A DNA stretch of 64,000 nt, taken from positions 85,168,001-85,232,000 of the forward strand of contig CM059583.1 of NCBI GenBank assembly GCA_030407085.1. Reading direction: 5' to 3'. Position numbers and translations under genes: made by a program. Each line of letters begins with the position of its first letter. Within the stretch, counting starts at the first letter, position 1. This DNA is from Trichopria drosophilae (Eukaryota > Arthropoda > Insecta > Hymenoptera > Diapriidae). Below, piece after piece: positions 32,386-44,669 of the stretch. The notes under the pieces were generated by a model. It saw only the letters and a list, made by a program, of their open reading frames with translations, was not told the DNA's origin and made no database searches.

Positions 32386-34743
32386 CTAGACTCCCCTTAC
32401 AAATTTTATTATGTTTAAAGCCCTAGTACATTTTTTTATTGTATTGATAATGTGTTTTTGAAAGTTTAGCTGAAAGTCAAACGTGACACCTAGAAATTTA
32501 ACAGATTGACTGGATACGATAGTAGCACTTTCTACTTTGACCTCTGTCTCTCCGGGTTTTATACTTCGTTTATTAAAGTGAACTAGTTTTGTTTTTTGTG
32601 GAGCAAGTACTAATCCAAGTTTCAGTAGGTTTTCATTTATAAATTTAATCGATTTTTCTAGCAGATTTTTAGATGATTTGATGTTTCTTCTTTTTACAAA
32701 TAGAGCACAATCATCTGCATATTGTAAAGGAGTTACGCTTTTAGGAATACCAGTTAAAATGTTTCTGATGTATATACAAAATAGCAAAGGGCTGAGGACC
32801 CCTCCTTGTGGGACTCCCTGATATGCGTGCCTTACCTCTTCTCCGATGCTATCCGAGTAGACAATTCTTTCGTAAGTCAAGTGCCTGATAAACTTAACAA
32901 TATGCAAAGGGCAACCCACTTTGGCCATCTCTTGGAGGAGAATGTCAACTTTGACGTTGTCAAATGCTCCGCTCACGTCCAGGAAAACTGCGAGAGTATC
33001 GGTTCTTTTCGCAAATCCTCCCCGGACGCCAAGTAAGAGCGCGGTTAAATTATCAACTGTGGACTGATCTTTTCGGAATTCAGATTGACTATGAGGAAGA
33101 ATATTTTGTGATTCAGTCCACCATTGCAATCTATTTTTGACGATACTTTCAAAAAGTTTGCAAACACAAGACGTCAGAGCTATTGGTCTAACTTCATTTC
33201 CTTCGCCCTTTCCGATAAAATGCAAAAAAGTTTTCTTCCAACTGTTGGGGTAAGTGCCCGAGGCATACAGTTCGTTAAATATATCCAGTAAGATTAGTTT
33301 CATTTTAATGGGCAAGTAAAGTAAAATTTCGTAGTCTACCCCGTCCAATCCGGGAGAGTAGTGGGTTTTCTTGCCTTGTAACGCAATATTGAATTCCCTA
33401 AAAGTGAAGGGTGAGCTTAAAAAAGGATTCTCAGGGCATTCCGGAATAATATCTGGGTTCGTGCGGGCACATGGAGGACAGACTTTACTTAACGCTTTAT
33501 CAATTTGTATGTTGTTCTGAAGAGCTTCCGACTGAGACAGGTTTTTAACTTTTAACCATTTATTCTTAAGGATTTTACTTTGATTCCATACGTATGTTTG
33601 GCTAGTTTGAAAATTAATGCTGTTTGCAAAGTTAATGAAGTGACTTTTCTTCTTTTGTTTGATTAACCTTTTAGCTTCAGCTTTGGTTTTTTTGTAAAGA
33701 ATATGATCACTGAGATTTTTGGTGAAGACCCATTTTTTAAATGCCGCTTTTCTGAGTCTTATAGCCCTGTCGCAGTCGGAATCCCACCAACTTACAGGAT
33801 TTCTGCAAAATTTAGCGCTTCGAAATTTTTTAACGGGAGTATTGGCCTCTACACTGCTAGTAATAACATCAAGAATTAACTCATATTTTTCAACTGCCGC
33901 TAGACGGTCATAGTTTTCGGTGAAAAATTTATACAAATTATCATTCAGGCATTTGACGACCCCTGGCCAATTTGTTTTTTTCGATTTAATTTTAAATGAT
34001 TTCTTTTTGTAGAAATGTTTTTCTGAGACGATATCAATAAAAATGGGGAAATGATCCGAGCCCCAGGTGTCATCATTGACCTTGACTTTAATTTTATCAG
34101 CCATATTAGCCGGTGAAAAAACTAAATCTATATTAGATACAGTACCTGACCCAGCTGTTATATGAGTGTAGGTGTTGAAATTGTGCAAAACTTGAACTGA
34201 GTTATTATAGGCTTCCAATAATCGATCGCCATTTGCTTCAGTTTTTGAGCAATTCCAGACCTGATGATGGGCATTAAAATCCCCAAGGAATAATGAGTTT
34301 TCATTTGTATCTACAAAAGTAAATAATTTATCCCACTTGTCTTGGTCAAGTGTGGCACCTGGAACGCGGTAACAAACGAAAATATTTACATTCGGCGAAT
34401 AGTTCGTAATTTTAATTCCCGCTAGTTCAACTGATGAGTCGATGAAGGGTGTAGACACTTCGATGTAAGCGATGTTTTTCCGGATCATGAAGAGAATTCC
34501 CCCACCTCTGCCTTGACTCCTGTCTTTTCTGTAGACATTAAATCCGGCGTAATGAAAGTTTGATGCTCGAGGATTTGTTTCTGACAGCCAAGACTAGGTG
34601 CATGCGAAAATTTGCGTTCGTTCAAGTATCTTAGCTAGTTCTTCTCTTGATTATACTCTTTGGGTTCCAATAAATCATGTTTATATTATTGTAGTTCTTT
34701 GAGTTAATCTGCTCAATGTTATTGTTATTGTTTGAGTTAGCCA
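32386..34743 (-). pseudogene. LINE ORF2: endonuclease and reverse transcriptase
   Basis: ATG at 34743 starts with an Asn run and NINMIYWNPKSI, the endonuclease N-terminus, but the frame breaks near 34640. A 700-residue frame (34488-32386) then holds NSLFLGDFNAHHQVWN and WGSDHFPIFI (endonuclease), SPGLDGVDYEIL, ALTSCVCKLFESI, VFLDVSGAFDNV, QGVPQGGVLSPLLF and the box YADD (RT), then KFLGVTFD. ORF2 begins 19 bases after ORF1. Nearly intact. Confidence 0.9.
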
Positions 34744-34761
34744 TTTCGCATATTTGTGTAT

Positions 34762-35970
34762 TTACTCGGATAAATTGGCGTCGAAACTTTCACTTCCCGA
34801 TTCTCCCGAAAAACTATTTTCACGATGTTTTTTTAATAATTTTGCTTTTATGCGTGCGATTCTAGCTTTTAAATTCTTTTCTAGCACTCGCGGGTATGCC
34901 AGGTCCAGCATACCGATGAGACCTTCTGTATCGTCAGTGAATTTCTTAGCAATGCTTAGAATATCTGATTGCCCGTAAGTTTCACTTAAAAACAAAGACA
35001 AATTTTTATAGTCCAACGTAAGCTTAATATTAACATCGCGGTGTTTTTCTATTATTTCTTTGATGACAACTGCAGACTCTACCATGTCGTTTTGAATAAT
35101 ATGAATTTCCTTTTCTGATGTTCTACGTTTTTTACGGGACGGTTTCTTGAATGACTGATCAGCTTGAGAGTTTTCTTGTGAGATTGGGAGGAAGGGAATA
35201 TCGCCGGAAGTTGCCGAGCTAGGAGCTGGCCTTTTTGCTAATGCAGGGTCTGTTTCCAAATCGAGTGATTTTTGTCCTTTTTCTTGCGTAAGTGGTTCCT
35301 TCGAGACTTGAATTTCGTTTTGAGGACACGCTTTTGCAATGTGTCCGTGCTGTTTGCATAAGAAACAGTGAGCGGTTTCTGTACTTAGATATATCCAGTG
35401 CGTAGTTTCTTCGTAGATTATCTGCAGGGATTCTGGAAGCAAGTACTCATCTTCTTCTTTTATGTAGACTTGCCTAAGGAAAGACATGATATGGGAGCGA
35501 CCTGGCTTCGAAGAAGATGCTTTAACGGAATACATTTTAGATGCGGGGGAAATCCCCCTTTTTGTTAATGCCTGAATGCCAATGTCCTGAGGAATAGATG
35601 GGCTTACGTTTGATACTACGACTCTCTTATTTTTTTCCAATAGAGGTCGAATAGGTAAGAGGTGATGGTTTACTTTTAGTTTTGCACTTATCAGTTCCTC
35701 GGCTGTCTGTCTGCTGTCCAAGTATACGCACACACGTGCTCCAGAAATCTTAGAGATAAATTTTACTTTATTGAGATTAATGATTTCTTCCAAAGCATCT
35801 AAATAGTCATCAATAGTGGAGTTTTCAATGGATTCGACAATTATTGCCTGATCCTTAGAGGGTGTAGAAAGACCTTGCGTGGCTGCAGCAGCGTATGTTC
35901 ACTCTACATTTGTTGCATTTTCAGAACTTTGGGTTACATTATTAGCCAAGCCCCTGGTATCAGAAGCCAT
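34762..35970 (-). pseudogene. LINE ORF1, gag-like with CCHC knuckle
   Basis: The natural ATG is at 35970. The frame has TGA at 35901-35899 (codon 24), then stays open to 34762. It includes an RRM-like region (RVCVYLDSRQTAEEL, KRVVVSNVSPSI), a zinc knuckle CFLCKQHGHIAKAC, a lysine-rich stretch (KKPSRKKRRTSEKE) and a coiled C-terminus. It would coat element RNA. The single early stop separates 23 codons from the rest. Confidence 0.75.
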
Positions 35971-36149
35971 GACTACCGTCTGAAAAGGGCTCTTAGCTGC
36001 TTGCTAGCTACAGAGCAGCGAGAAATGATTTTTCACTATTTAATTTTTCACAGCACACAGTCACTTTCGTTTCTTGAAACGCAAACTAATATCCCGAACG
36101 AATTACGGAGCAAAAACAACAACACATCTGCCCGGTACGCTGTCTCGCG

Positions 36150-37915
36150 CGAGACTCCAACGCGTATGGTCGTCGATAATTCGAATTTGCCGAAACATTT
36201 TGGTAACATCAGCTGTGCATACGAAGCGATGTTGTCGTCAACGTAGTAAAACGTCCTGCAAATCTTGTTGCAACTTTGGTCCGATAAAAAGATTATCTTT
36301 CAAGGACAGTCTATTAGATGTTGGACATGACGCGTTAAAAACGAGGCGTAGCTTTGATGACGAACTAGATTCCTTGAAGACGGGATGGCGGGGGAAGTAG
36401 CATCCTTGAATGTCAAGAACATGCTTAAAAACATACATGTGTCCCAACTCTAAATATTCACGCAAAAATTCATTATAATTTTCAGCAAGTTCCGGATCGC
36501 GATTTAAGCGTTTTTCAAGGCGGATGTACAAGCGGAAAGCGATGTCGTAAGAAACTCCGATATCAGCCGGTTCGCATTTGAAAGACAACGAAACGCAATA
36601 CCGTCCCGAATCGTTACGAGATGCAATGGCAACATTAGGATAATGAGCGACGTTACTCGAAAACTCGGGCGATGTTTGCGCCGAATCTACCGAAATTTGC
36701 GAAGTGGAAACTGAATTATCAGCAGTTAACAATCCCTCATGTAGTAATGAGTGATGTTTTTTCTTGCAACCATTGCAATTATATTTTACCGAACATCGCT
36801 TTGGAAAGTGCCCAACTGTCAAGCAATTATAACAAGCACGTTTTCTTTGAACGCATTGTAGGCGAAATTTGAGCCATGTGCGTTGAAAGTCGATTGGCTG
36901 AGTTGATCGTTTTTATTACCCTTCCTTCCACATTTTTAGTTGCCTCGAAAACTGGCGGTATAAAATCAGAAATTGTCAGTGAATTTATTGGCGGAATAAT
37001 AAATTTTTCTAAATTTTCAAACGTTGGAAATTGATCGGCGGATAACCCAGTTTTATCCCATTCCTGACGTGACTGACGATCAAGGCGTAAGGCTGTTATT
37101 ACAACGAGAAATGTACTCCACCGTTCGACCGGTTCACCTAATCGACTTAGTGAGTCTATTATTGAACGAGCTGACCTGTTAAATTCCAAAGCAACTGTGG
37201 TTTGGGAGTCAAAACTGTCGGTAACGAAATCAGATGTGAAACATAAGAAAAAATCGTTAATGGTTTATTTGAAAAACGATCAACAAGGCGCGATCATGCA
37301 TCATCAAAATTTTCATCTGTTACCGAAATATTCGAAATGGCAATTAATGCATCACCAGTTAACAGAGTCTTTAAATGCTGATATTTTTCAACCTTACGTA
37401 AATGATGATGGTCTACGATGATTGATTTGAACAGATCGTGAAAGTTGTCCCATTCTCTGAAGTTCCCGGAAAAACGAGGAATCGTCAGTCGTGGGAGAGA
37501 TCTGTACGGTATCGTAGCAGCAACAGGAGCAGCGTCTCGAGGCTGTGCAGGCTGATTTGACGTCTCAGGTAACAATCCGGATAAGAGAACCGTTAACTCC
37601 AAATATACGTCTTCATGAACTCCAAATTCGTCATTTAGGAAGTATGGATCACCTTTCTCCTTCTCGTCAGTAGTAGCGATCACTATGTTGCAGTGAACTC
37701 GTTTTATATCCTCCCAGCAGCTGGTAGCTATTGAAAGACGAGAGTGTACGACCTTTTTCCGTGACGTTACCAGGGTTCAAACGTCGAGCCTTCTCAAGCA
37801 TCCGTGTGAGATATTCAAAATTTGAGTATTGCTGCGCGTGAAGTTGAGTCAGGACTCCTTGCGACCGCAATGCAGTATGTTTCTCAGAAGTACTCATTAT
37901 TCAAAAGGTTTTGAT
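36150..37915 (-). mobile_element. Truncated second BEL/Pao element (gag and start of RT)
   Basis: Minus strand: gag start 37897, DUF1759 core (37683-37294, LTIPRFSGNFREWDNF), gag continuation (37189-36827), zinc-knuckle remnant (NCNGCKKKHHSLLHEG) and RT start (36822-36238, LRLVFNASCPTS). RT sequence runs on to about 36150 (CTADVTKMFRQIRI). The protease between knuckle and RT is missing. Replaced on its 3' side by the I-like LINE. Diverged from the copy at 4680. Confidence 0.8.
36238..37897 (-). pseudogene. BEL/Pao gag-pol fragment
   Basis: Four consecutive frames with small shifts spell the N-terminal half of a BEL/Pao polyprotein. The HSLLH zinc region and FNAS RT block match those of the complete copy at 5928 in kind but not in detail. 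Starts at ATG 37897 (MSTSEKHTAL). No protease, RNase H or integrase. Confidence 0.75.
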
Positions 37916-39895
37916 AAACTTCACCACTAATGAAAATTATTTTCCACTAATACGAACACGTAAGTTAATGTTTGTGTGAAAAGTACGATATTATTAACGT
38001 CGCGAATTACTGTACTTAACGGTCCAAGCGAGCCACAGATTAGAAAAAAAATATCACCACCGTCAAATTTTTCCAATAGCGCGCACTGCGAGCAGTGACG
38101 GCTTAGAGTGCTGTTCCGGGCTATTCACAAAAGCGTCCCTAACTATTATTCACGCTGCGCCGGCAAGTCGACAACGAACCGGACAAAGGCGACGGTCGCG
38201 GCGCGACCGACTGTATCGTCGCGGTATCGAGAGTCGTCCACGATGCGTGCGCATGGAACGACACGTGTAGACTGAATACGTTCACTACACTGAACACAGG
38301 TGGCGCCGCAGTTGCACTTCGAAACGTGGTGAGGCTCAACTTCTAATATGGCTGTTCATGAACACGAATGCGACCAACCCAAGCGTAATGGCAAGAACGA
38401 AAGTTAAATTTGAAAAATCATGTTCATATGATAAAAAAATTGCACTTCAGGTGGCAGTCTCACGAAGAAGCACTGTATATCCAAAACACATAAATACACA
38501 CTGTGAAGGTTGCGTTCCCGACGTTAAAGCGGAGAGCGGCATCTAATTTTTCACAAGTATTCACCGGTTTTAACAATTTTGACTGCTTTGACGAAATCTT
38601 GATTTCAATTTTTTATCCAAAATTGTCTTCGCATTCGGCTCGAAGGACCAAATGGAAATGCAAATACCGGTTTATTCCTAATATTAATTGCAGTTCAGAA
38701 AACCGGTTGACGTCGACTCAAGGCAAGGTTTATTGATAATTTTTTACAATCCTCACAAAGTTTAATAATGTTTACAAAGAGCACGATGATCGCGAAACTT
38801 GATCCGACGCGAGAGATTTGATCCTACCGAAGCAAGCAGCCAAGCGGAACTAACGATACTCGCGAGTCGCGAACGAAAAAGAGGGAGAAGTTTCATGAAA
38901 CTACTCTAGTCAAAGCTCGCGTTCTATCGCGTTTACAATGTTATAATGACGGTAAATAGACAACATTCAGCCGTACAAAATAATAGTCGGTTCTCCTATT
39001 CTTAAAACATATTGTTTTAGAACGCGTTAACAGGGTGAATCGGCATATTATGAGTTGAACTGAAATATACTGCAATGCTTCGCTGACGTGCGATATAAAC
39101 GGTATCGGTAAGTTTTTATTAAAGATTTCATCCTCGGTGCAAGCTCGACGAATCATTCGTTCGATAACTGATTTTGATCTTCTTGGCATCTCTTTATAAG
39201 CATGTTATCAGCATCCCTACCATTCACAAATAATTGTAATGTTGTTCTTAATCTGTTTGCAAGGTTCTTAAGGAAAAAAATTTCCCTCAACTTAAAAACC
39301 ATTTTGGGGGTAGTTTACTCTATAATTGTCATCCCTAGTCCAATCTGTCTGTGCCTATATTCGGCTTCTACCAAAAGATATTTTTATAGCAAAAATCGTT
39401 GAAATCAATTTCGCCCCAATTTTACGGGGTCTGTTTCACCCCCTAAATATGTTTTTCGGCCGTTAAAAAATGTATCTGTGTTGTTTTTTCAGATTAATTT
39501 GTGTTTATATATATTATTTCAGAAATAATATAATCATATTCCAAGTAGAATTCGGTAATATAGGTATAGTAATTGCTTTTGTGTCTATATTCTTTGAAAT
39601 TTAATGTCGTAAGTATAATCTGTAATAGTTAGGTCAAAATCTAAGGAATGGGAAAAATGAGTACATACTAGGGTGGTTAAAAAAATCGATTGTTACTTTA
39701 GAGTGGATTCTTGTAGAATATTGACAAAAAATTTACGTGTTTTTGCTTTTTTTTTTTAACGTCATTAACCCGGTTCGCATGTCGGGCTCTAAACGGACTC
39801 AAATTGCGATCATGGACATGACCTCGCTTTCTAAATATCACTACTTGTGTATTGTTTTAATTTACTTTTAAGAATTTTTGTGTGCAATATTTTTC
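37916..39895. other. Non-coding; possibly 5' leader and LTR of the truncated BEL/Pao
   Basis: Directly upstream (minus sense) of the gag start. GGTGGCGCC near 38299 could be a primer-binding site read on the minus strand. No matching LTR partner is in the window. From about 38960 on I see nothing but AT-rich DNA. Confidence 0.3.
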
Positions 39896-40332
39896 TCACG
39901 CTGTCAAAAATTTTCTGATTCCTCTTTGAGAGTCAGCAAGGCTCGCAATATCATCCGCTAACAATAAGATTTCTATCGAATGATTTAACGCTACCCCTCT
40001 GATTCTCCCCTCCTTCAAGAAGTCTTCGAGATCAACAATAAAGCATGCAAATAACAGAAGACTCAGTACTTCGCCCTGCAAAACTCCCTTAGTGACCCAT
40101 GCTATTTTAGAGATACCGAAGGAATTCTTTATGGCAACATTTGGCTTACTATACAGATCTCTTAGTAAATCAATCATTTTAGTACTTACTTCTAATTTAT
40201 ATAATTTTTCCCAGAGCAGATTATGATTTACTGAAGGAAAGACACTTTTAAAGTCAACAAAGAGCACAAATAGTTTTCCCGTGTTATTAATACTTTTACG
40301 GGTTTGTAGCCTTGCGTTCCAAACGAAAATAT
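39896..40332 (-). pseudogene. LINE reverse transcriptase palm region
   Basis: Reads ANIFVWNARLQTRKS up to the TIR boundary at 40333. FVDFKSVFPSVNH holds the first catalytic Asp, followed by GVLQGEVLSLLLF, and LLLADDIASLAD holds the (L)ADD box. A typical non-LTR RT. Confidence 0.8.
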
Positions 40333-40684
40333 TGCTGCAATTTTATGGCCAAGATCCGAGATGCATTTGGCATCTTCAGCGAAGGATTTTTAGCAGTAGT
40401 CGGAAAGAGCACCCAGGTGCACTCTCAACGTGCAAGTTTTTGTCAGACTTCTTCGCCGACTAACTAAAACAGGACAAGTAACCTTTTTCGCGGCGTTTAT
40501 GAATTATATGAACTTGAAATCTCAATTTCTTATTCTGAAGGGGACCTATAAAAATTTCGAAATACAATGCGTTTTATGTAAATAACGTTATTCATTTGTT
40601 AATTAATTTATTATGTTGAATACGTTTCAACTCATATAACGTTTGAATGTACCGGTGATATAGTGACCGTTTTTACACAAAAGT
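40333..40684 (+). repeat. Left terminal inverted repeat
   Basis: Matches the reverse complement of 43946-44301 from TGCTGCAATTTT to GTTTTTACACAAAAGT, with small differences. Confidence 0.9.
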
Positions 40685-41263
40685 TCTAAATATTAATATC
40701 GAAGAATGTACCTGAACATATTTCAAGAATAAAATAAAAATTGACATAGTAATATAAGAAAACGCATTGGAAATTATTATAAAACGAATAGAAAGTGCTC
40801 TGAAATATTGAAATTAAATAAAAGTTATACTTTTGTTTTTGTCTAAAAACCAGACCTATTACAAGACACACTCTAACACATTTACATTCTAAATATTATT
40901 CGGTTACTAAATATAAACAGATTCATTGTAATGCAGCAGAATCTGGGAATAGGTTTTTTAATAGTGGAGCGCAAGATGTAGAAAATAATAAATATTTTTT
41001 GAAACAAACAATGAAGACAAAAATGATGGCATAATGTAAAAATAAGTGCAATGAACAGCTTTATTTGGGGTACATTGATATTTGTACATAATTTTCATAG
41101 TAAAAATGTGTTAAAAAATCCTGTTGAAACTATAATAATAATATATATACTCACTAGTAGCAATAGACAATTTTTCAAATATTTAAAAATGTTTAAGTAT
41201 ATGTTTATCGGTTAAGTTTATGTTTAAGTATATGTTTATTAATTAAGTATATGTTTATAAGTA

Positions 41264-41640
41264 TATCGGCTTCGTAGCTCAGGCGGTAGCGTACTGGACT
41301 ACGAAGTCGTAGGTCTTGAGTTCGATCCCCGGCTGGGCAATTTTTCGAAATTGTTTTCAGGCAGTAGTTCGCTATATGTAAGACGAACCACGCTGTCTCT
41401 TTGGCATGTTCGAGGCATTCTCTTCAGGCAGAAATCGAGCCATGACCTATGCTGTACTTAATGTGGGTTTCTGCAGTTTCCTACATTCTCGACAAATGTG
41501 AGTATGGCGCCATCTAAGACGACCTGCAGCTCTCGCAAGGGTGCTCACCTGTACCCGGACAAGCTCCCTGAGAGCTTTTGGGACACCTCGATCGAGGTGG
41601 AAGGTTGAGAGTAAAAAATAAAAAAAAATAAATAAAAATG
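41264..41640 (+). mobile_element. tRNA-derived SINE (plus strand)
   Basis: A tRNA-like head with A box (TAGCTCAGGCGG) and B box (GAGTTCGATCCCC) at about 41270-41340, an unrelated body of about 250 bases, and an A/T-rich tail ending near 41640. The acceptor arms do not pair, so it is not a working tRNA gene. Different family from the SINEs at 18451, 43084 and 62765. Confidence 0.75.
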
Positions 41641-41689
41641 TGAGAAATATTTATCATCTGTACGAATCTATTTCGACGAACATGAGCAA

Positions 41690-42290
41690 GACTGATCGAC
41701 CATAATCTTTGTTCAGTAAGAGTTTTATCATCGATAGTTAGTTTTAGATTTCAAACCTCCTTTCAAATACAGTTTTACCATCGATAAAAGATTTTACATC
41801 TGAAACCTTCTTACGATAAGATTTTCACCATCGCTACAAGATTTCAGACCTACATTATTCTTTAGATCGAAGTTTTACCATCGATAAAAGTTTTTTTATC
41901 TAAAAGCTCTGTTGGACAAGACTTTTATTACAGGTAGAAAATAAAAAATTTAGAACCTTCTTTCAGCTATAGTTTTAGCACCGACAAAAGATTTCAGATC
42001 TGTAAACTTCTTCCGGTATGATTTTCAGCATTGATACAAGATTTCAGACCTAATATATTGTGTAGATGAAAGTTTTACCACCGATAAAAGATTTGTTATA
42101 TAAAACCTCCTTTGGACAAGATTTACAGCAAGTTTTTAGAGTAAAAATATTCTTCTGATCAATGATTTACCAGCGATAGAAAATTTCAGGTTCAAATCTT
42201 TCTTGTGACGAAATATTTACACCGATAAAAGATTTTTTAATTAAAACATTCTTTCAATAAGTTTTACTATCGATCAAAGATTTTAACTCC
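41690..42290 (+). repeat. Degenerate minisatellite, ~50-56-bp unit
   Basis: About a dozen imperfect units recur, with the core AGTTTTACCATCGATAAAAG followed by ATTT..GATCT..AACCTTCTTT. Each unit has an ATCGAT or related word. Heavily diverged. Confidence 0.75.
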
Positions 42291-42300
42291 GAACAGTGAC

Positions 42301-42595
42301 TGTTACGTACCGGTGGTACGTAGCGTCCGTCCCACCCATATTATATCATTTATATTATAATAAATCAACCTATTATCAAAGTCCACCGTGAGAATATGCA
42401 CGGCTTGCGACTTCACATAGAACTCAAGAGTGCAAGCTCAGCATAGTCCCACGGTTGGAAAGTAATGCGACGACGAGCTCCGCTGCGCTCTCGATTAGAG
42501 ACAGCATCGGAGAAGTCAGTTGGTGAACGGCGTACACAAAACAAACGTCGCGGTTAATAATTTTATATCCTACCTCACCGCTCACAACCATAACA
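42301..42595 (+). repeat. Solo LTR, TGTTACG...TAACA, GTGAC target duplication
   Basis: 295 bp bounded by TGTTACG and CCATAACA, with the identical 5-bp GTGAC on both sides (42296-42300 and 42596-42600). No internal region, so it is a product of LTR-LTR recombination. Gypsy-like termini; strand chosen by the terminal motif only. Confidence 0.85.
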
Positions 42596-42740
42596 GTGAC
42601 CGTCAAGATTTTTTGAGATTGGCTGGAACCTTTCGACAAGAAGGAACCAACAATTGTGGGATTAATTATTTTGCATAGACAATCTACCTGAAAAGAGAAG
42701 TAAACTTATTAAATAAAGAAATAAATTTTTAAAAACAATA

Positions 42741-43935
42741 TTCACTCATTCACCATGAAGCTGCTCACAGTCAATGAAGAACGGTAATGAACAAATTCCT
42801 AATAAGCTTCCGGAGAATCTATGTTAGAATTCTTGCACTCACTCTAATAGATTGGGCCAATTCAAGTTGAACCCGTGGATTACGTATAGCGCTGAAAAAA
42901 ATAATAAAAATTTTACCAATTAAGTATTCATACATTAATTTAATTATAGATGATTTAATAAATTTGACTAGGTATACTCATCTGACACATATCTGCTGAA
43001 ACTGCTCACAGCCGATGGTGAACCGTATTGAAGCAATTACCAACATGTTTCCGGAGTATCCATGCTAGATTTCTTGCACTCAAAAAAGGACAAAGGACAA
43101 AGGATAAGGCATTTTCCCCCTCCTTAATGACGAATATGTCTATTCACGGGTCGGCTCTCGGGTGGAGAGGTGCAGGACAGAGACAGGACAGTTCAAGACA
43201 GAATTAGGCAGACACACACACAACATCCACCCAGAGCCAGTCCTCCCTACCCCAGTATCGGTACCACCAGCAGATTCGGCGGTCTGTGCCATAGCGGGTA
43301 TGACGCTGGGCTTATACCATCTTTATCCGAGATAAGACCCACGACGTATCATCCGCGGATAAAACGCTGACGGTCGGCAGCGGTCCCGAATTCGTACCTT
43401 CGCCCAGCAAGGTTCCCCGGTTATTCCACACTGGACATAAGCAGAGAAAATTGCACGGACGGGGATTCGAACTCGGGACCTTCGCGACGTTCAGTTCGAG
43501 CGAACTAAGACTGACGCCTCAGCCCGCACGACCATCTCGCCGACTAACAGGAGAGGAGCAAGCCCCAACCATCCCGTCTATTTTCAAAAATCAGTTCGAT
43601 ATTCTAGTTTCCCAATGGGAAGCGTATCAGACATCAAGCTGATAAGAACAGATTACCCTCTTTTGTACCACCCACCTACCACTAGAGTTGGGCGCGGACA
43701 AATAAACAAATGTTTGCCCAGGAGGAAAAACCTGGCTGCGCATATAGATAACAGGTAGAGGGTTAAATAAAAACCCCCCTGTCCGCGCTATTTTGGCAAT
43801 CTGTCCTCCGATGGGGCGTCGATGGTATTTTTTCTTGCTCTCACTGTAACAGATTGATCCCTTTCAATTTGAACCTATGGATTAGGTGTAGTGCTGAAAA
43901 AAATAACGAACATTTTAACAAAGTATTCATAGTTT
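42741..43935 (+). repeat. Two ~200-240-bp tandem units, second split by an insertion
   Basis: Unit 1 (about 42741-42935) and unit 2 (42977-43083 plus 43836-43935) share CTGCTCACAG, TTCCGGAG, TTCTTGCACTC and GCTGAAAAAAATAA. The second is interrupted exactly after TTCTTGCACTC. Confidence 0.7.
43084..43829 (-). mobile_element. SINE copy plus ~285-bp extension, inserted in a tandem unit
   Basis: 43084-43545 matches the SINE at 18451 (shared GGGTCGGCTCTCGGGTGGAG, the tRNA-like B box and the CAGCCCG end). 43546-43829 is unrelated sequence. The whole is flanked by TTCTTGCACTC and TTCTTGCTCTC, an imperfect 11-bp duplication. Confidence 0.7.
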
Positions 43936-43945
43936 AATATTCTGT

Positions 43946-44301
43946 ACTTTTGTGTAAAAACGGTCACTATATAACCGATACATTTAAACGTTATATTACA
44001 GTTGAAACATATTCAACATAATAAATTAATTAACAAATAAATAACATTATTTAAATAAAAAGCATTGTATTTCGACTTTTTGATAGGTCCTCTTCAGAAT
44101 AAAAAATTGAGATTTTAAGTTCATATAATTCATAAACACCGCGAAAAAAAGGTTACTTGCCCTGTTTTAGTTAGTCGGCGAGGAAGTCTGACAAAAACTT
44201 GCGCGTTGAGAGTGCGCCTGGGTGCTCTCTCCGACTACAGCTAAAAATCCTTCGCTGAAGATGCCAAATGCACCTCGGATCTTGGCCATAAAATTGCAGC
44301 A
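43946..44301 (-). repeat. Right terminal inverted repeat
   Basis: Inverted copy of 40333-40684. Confidence 0.9.
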
Positions 44302-44665
44302 TCATTTTTTATCGAATCGATTTGAAAAAAATTTCCAAAATATTGTGGCAGGTAACGTGGCAGTTGCCTCAATTGTGACGAGAAATGTGTTATTAATTCA
44401 TATAAAGTAAGTTTTAGATACCCGTGAAAATCTGTCACTTTTTACTATCGTTTTTCTCGTTCCACACGAATTCTCAGACAAAGGTTGTTGTTTTCCCACG
44501 TGCAGACAACATTCAGCTTCAATTCAATGCAATTATATGCGGCATAAAAGCTCCAGTTTGTGGCCAAAACATGGTCGGTTTTTCGTCTTTTTTCACCTCG
44601 GCCGTAGTTCCGACGCCACCGCAGCGGGACGCCACTTCCGAGGTCCGGAGCACTCTCAAGGTAAT
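44302..44665. other. Unassigned segment between right TIR and LINE RT start
   Basis: The left side of the TIR element abuts LINE code directly, but here about 360 bases of non-LINE sequence intervene. Possibly another insertion, or part of the element lacking a left partner. Confidence 0.3.
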
Positions 44666-44669
44666 AGGG

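Larger units (their letters stand above)
31560..36150 (-). mobile_element. I-like LINE: gag-type ORF1, endonuclease, RT and RNase H
   Basis: Minus strand: ORF1 35970-34762, ORF2 ATG 34743, endonuclease-RT 34488-32386 and RNase H in 32244-31648. An RNase H after RT is typical of the I/R1-related clades. It reaches its 5' end near 36150, inside BEL/Pao RT sequence, so it either inserted there or abuts it. Only a few disabling changes are seen, so it is younger than its neighbours. Confidence 0.85.
40333..44301. mobile_element. Element with ~350-bp terminal inverted repeats
   Basis: 40333-40684 and 43946-44301 are inverted copies, about 93-95% identical by eye, beginning TGCTGCAATTTTATGGCC at the outer ends. 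The interior has no transposase: it holds AT-rich DNA, a SINE, a minisatellite, a solo LTR and tandem units split by another SINE. The left end directly abuts LINE RT coding sequence. Resembles foldback-type or other long-TIR non-autonomous DNA transposons. No target duplication resolved; 44302-44665 is an unassigned flank. Confidence 0.75.

Noticed and set aside
41270..41340. tRNA gene
   Set aside because: A and B boxes are present but acceptor arms do not pair and a body plus A/T tail follows; it is a SINE head.
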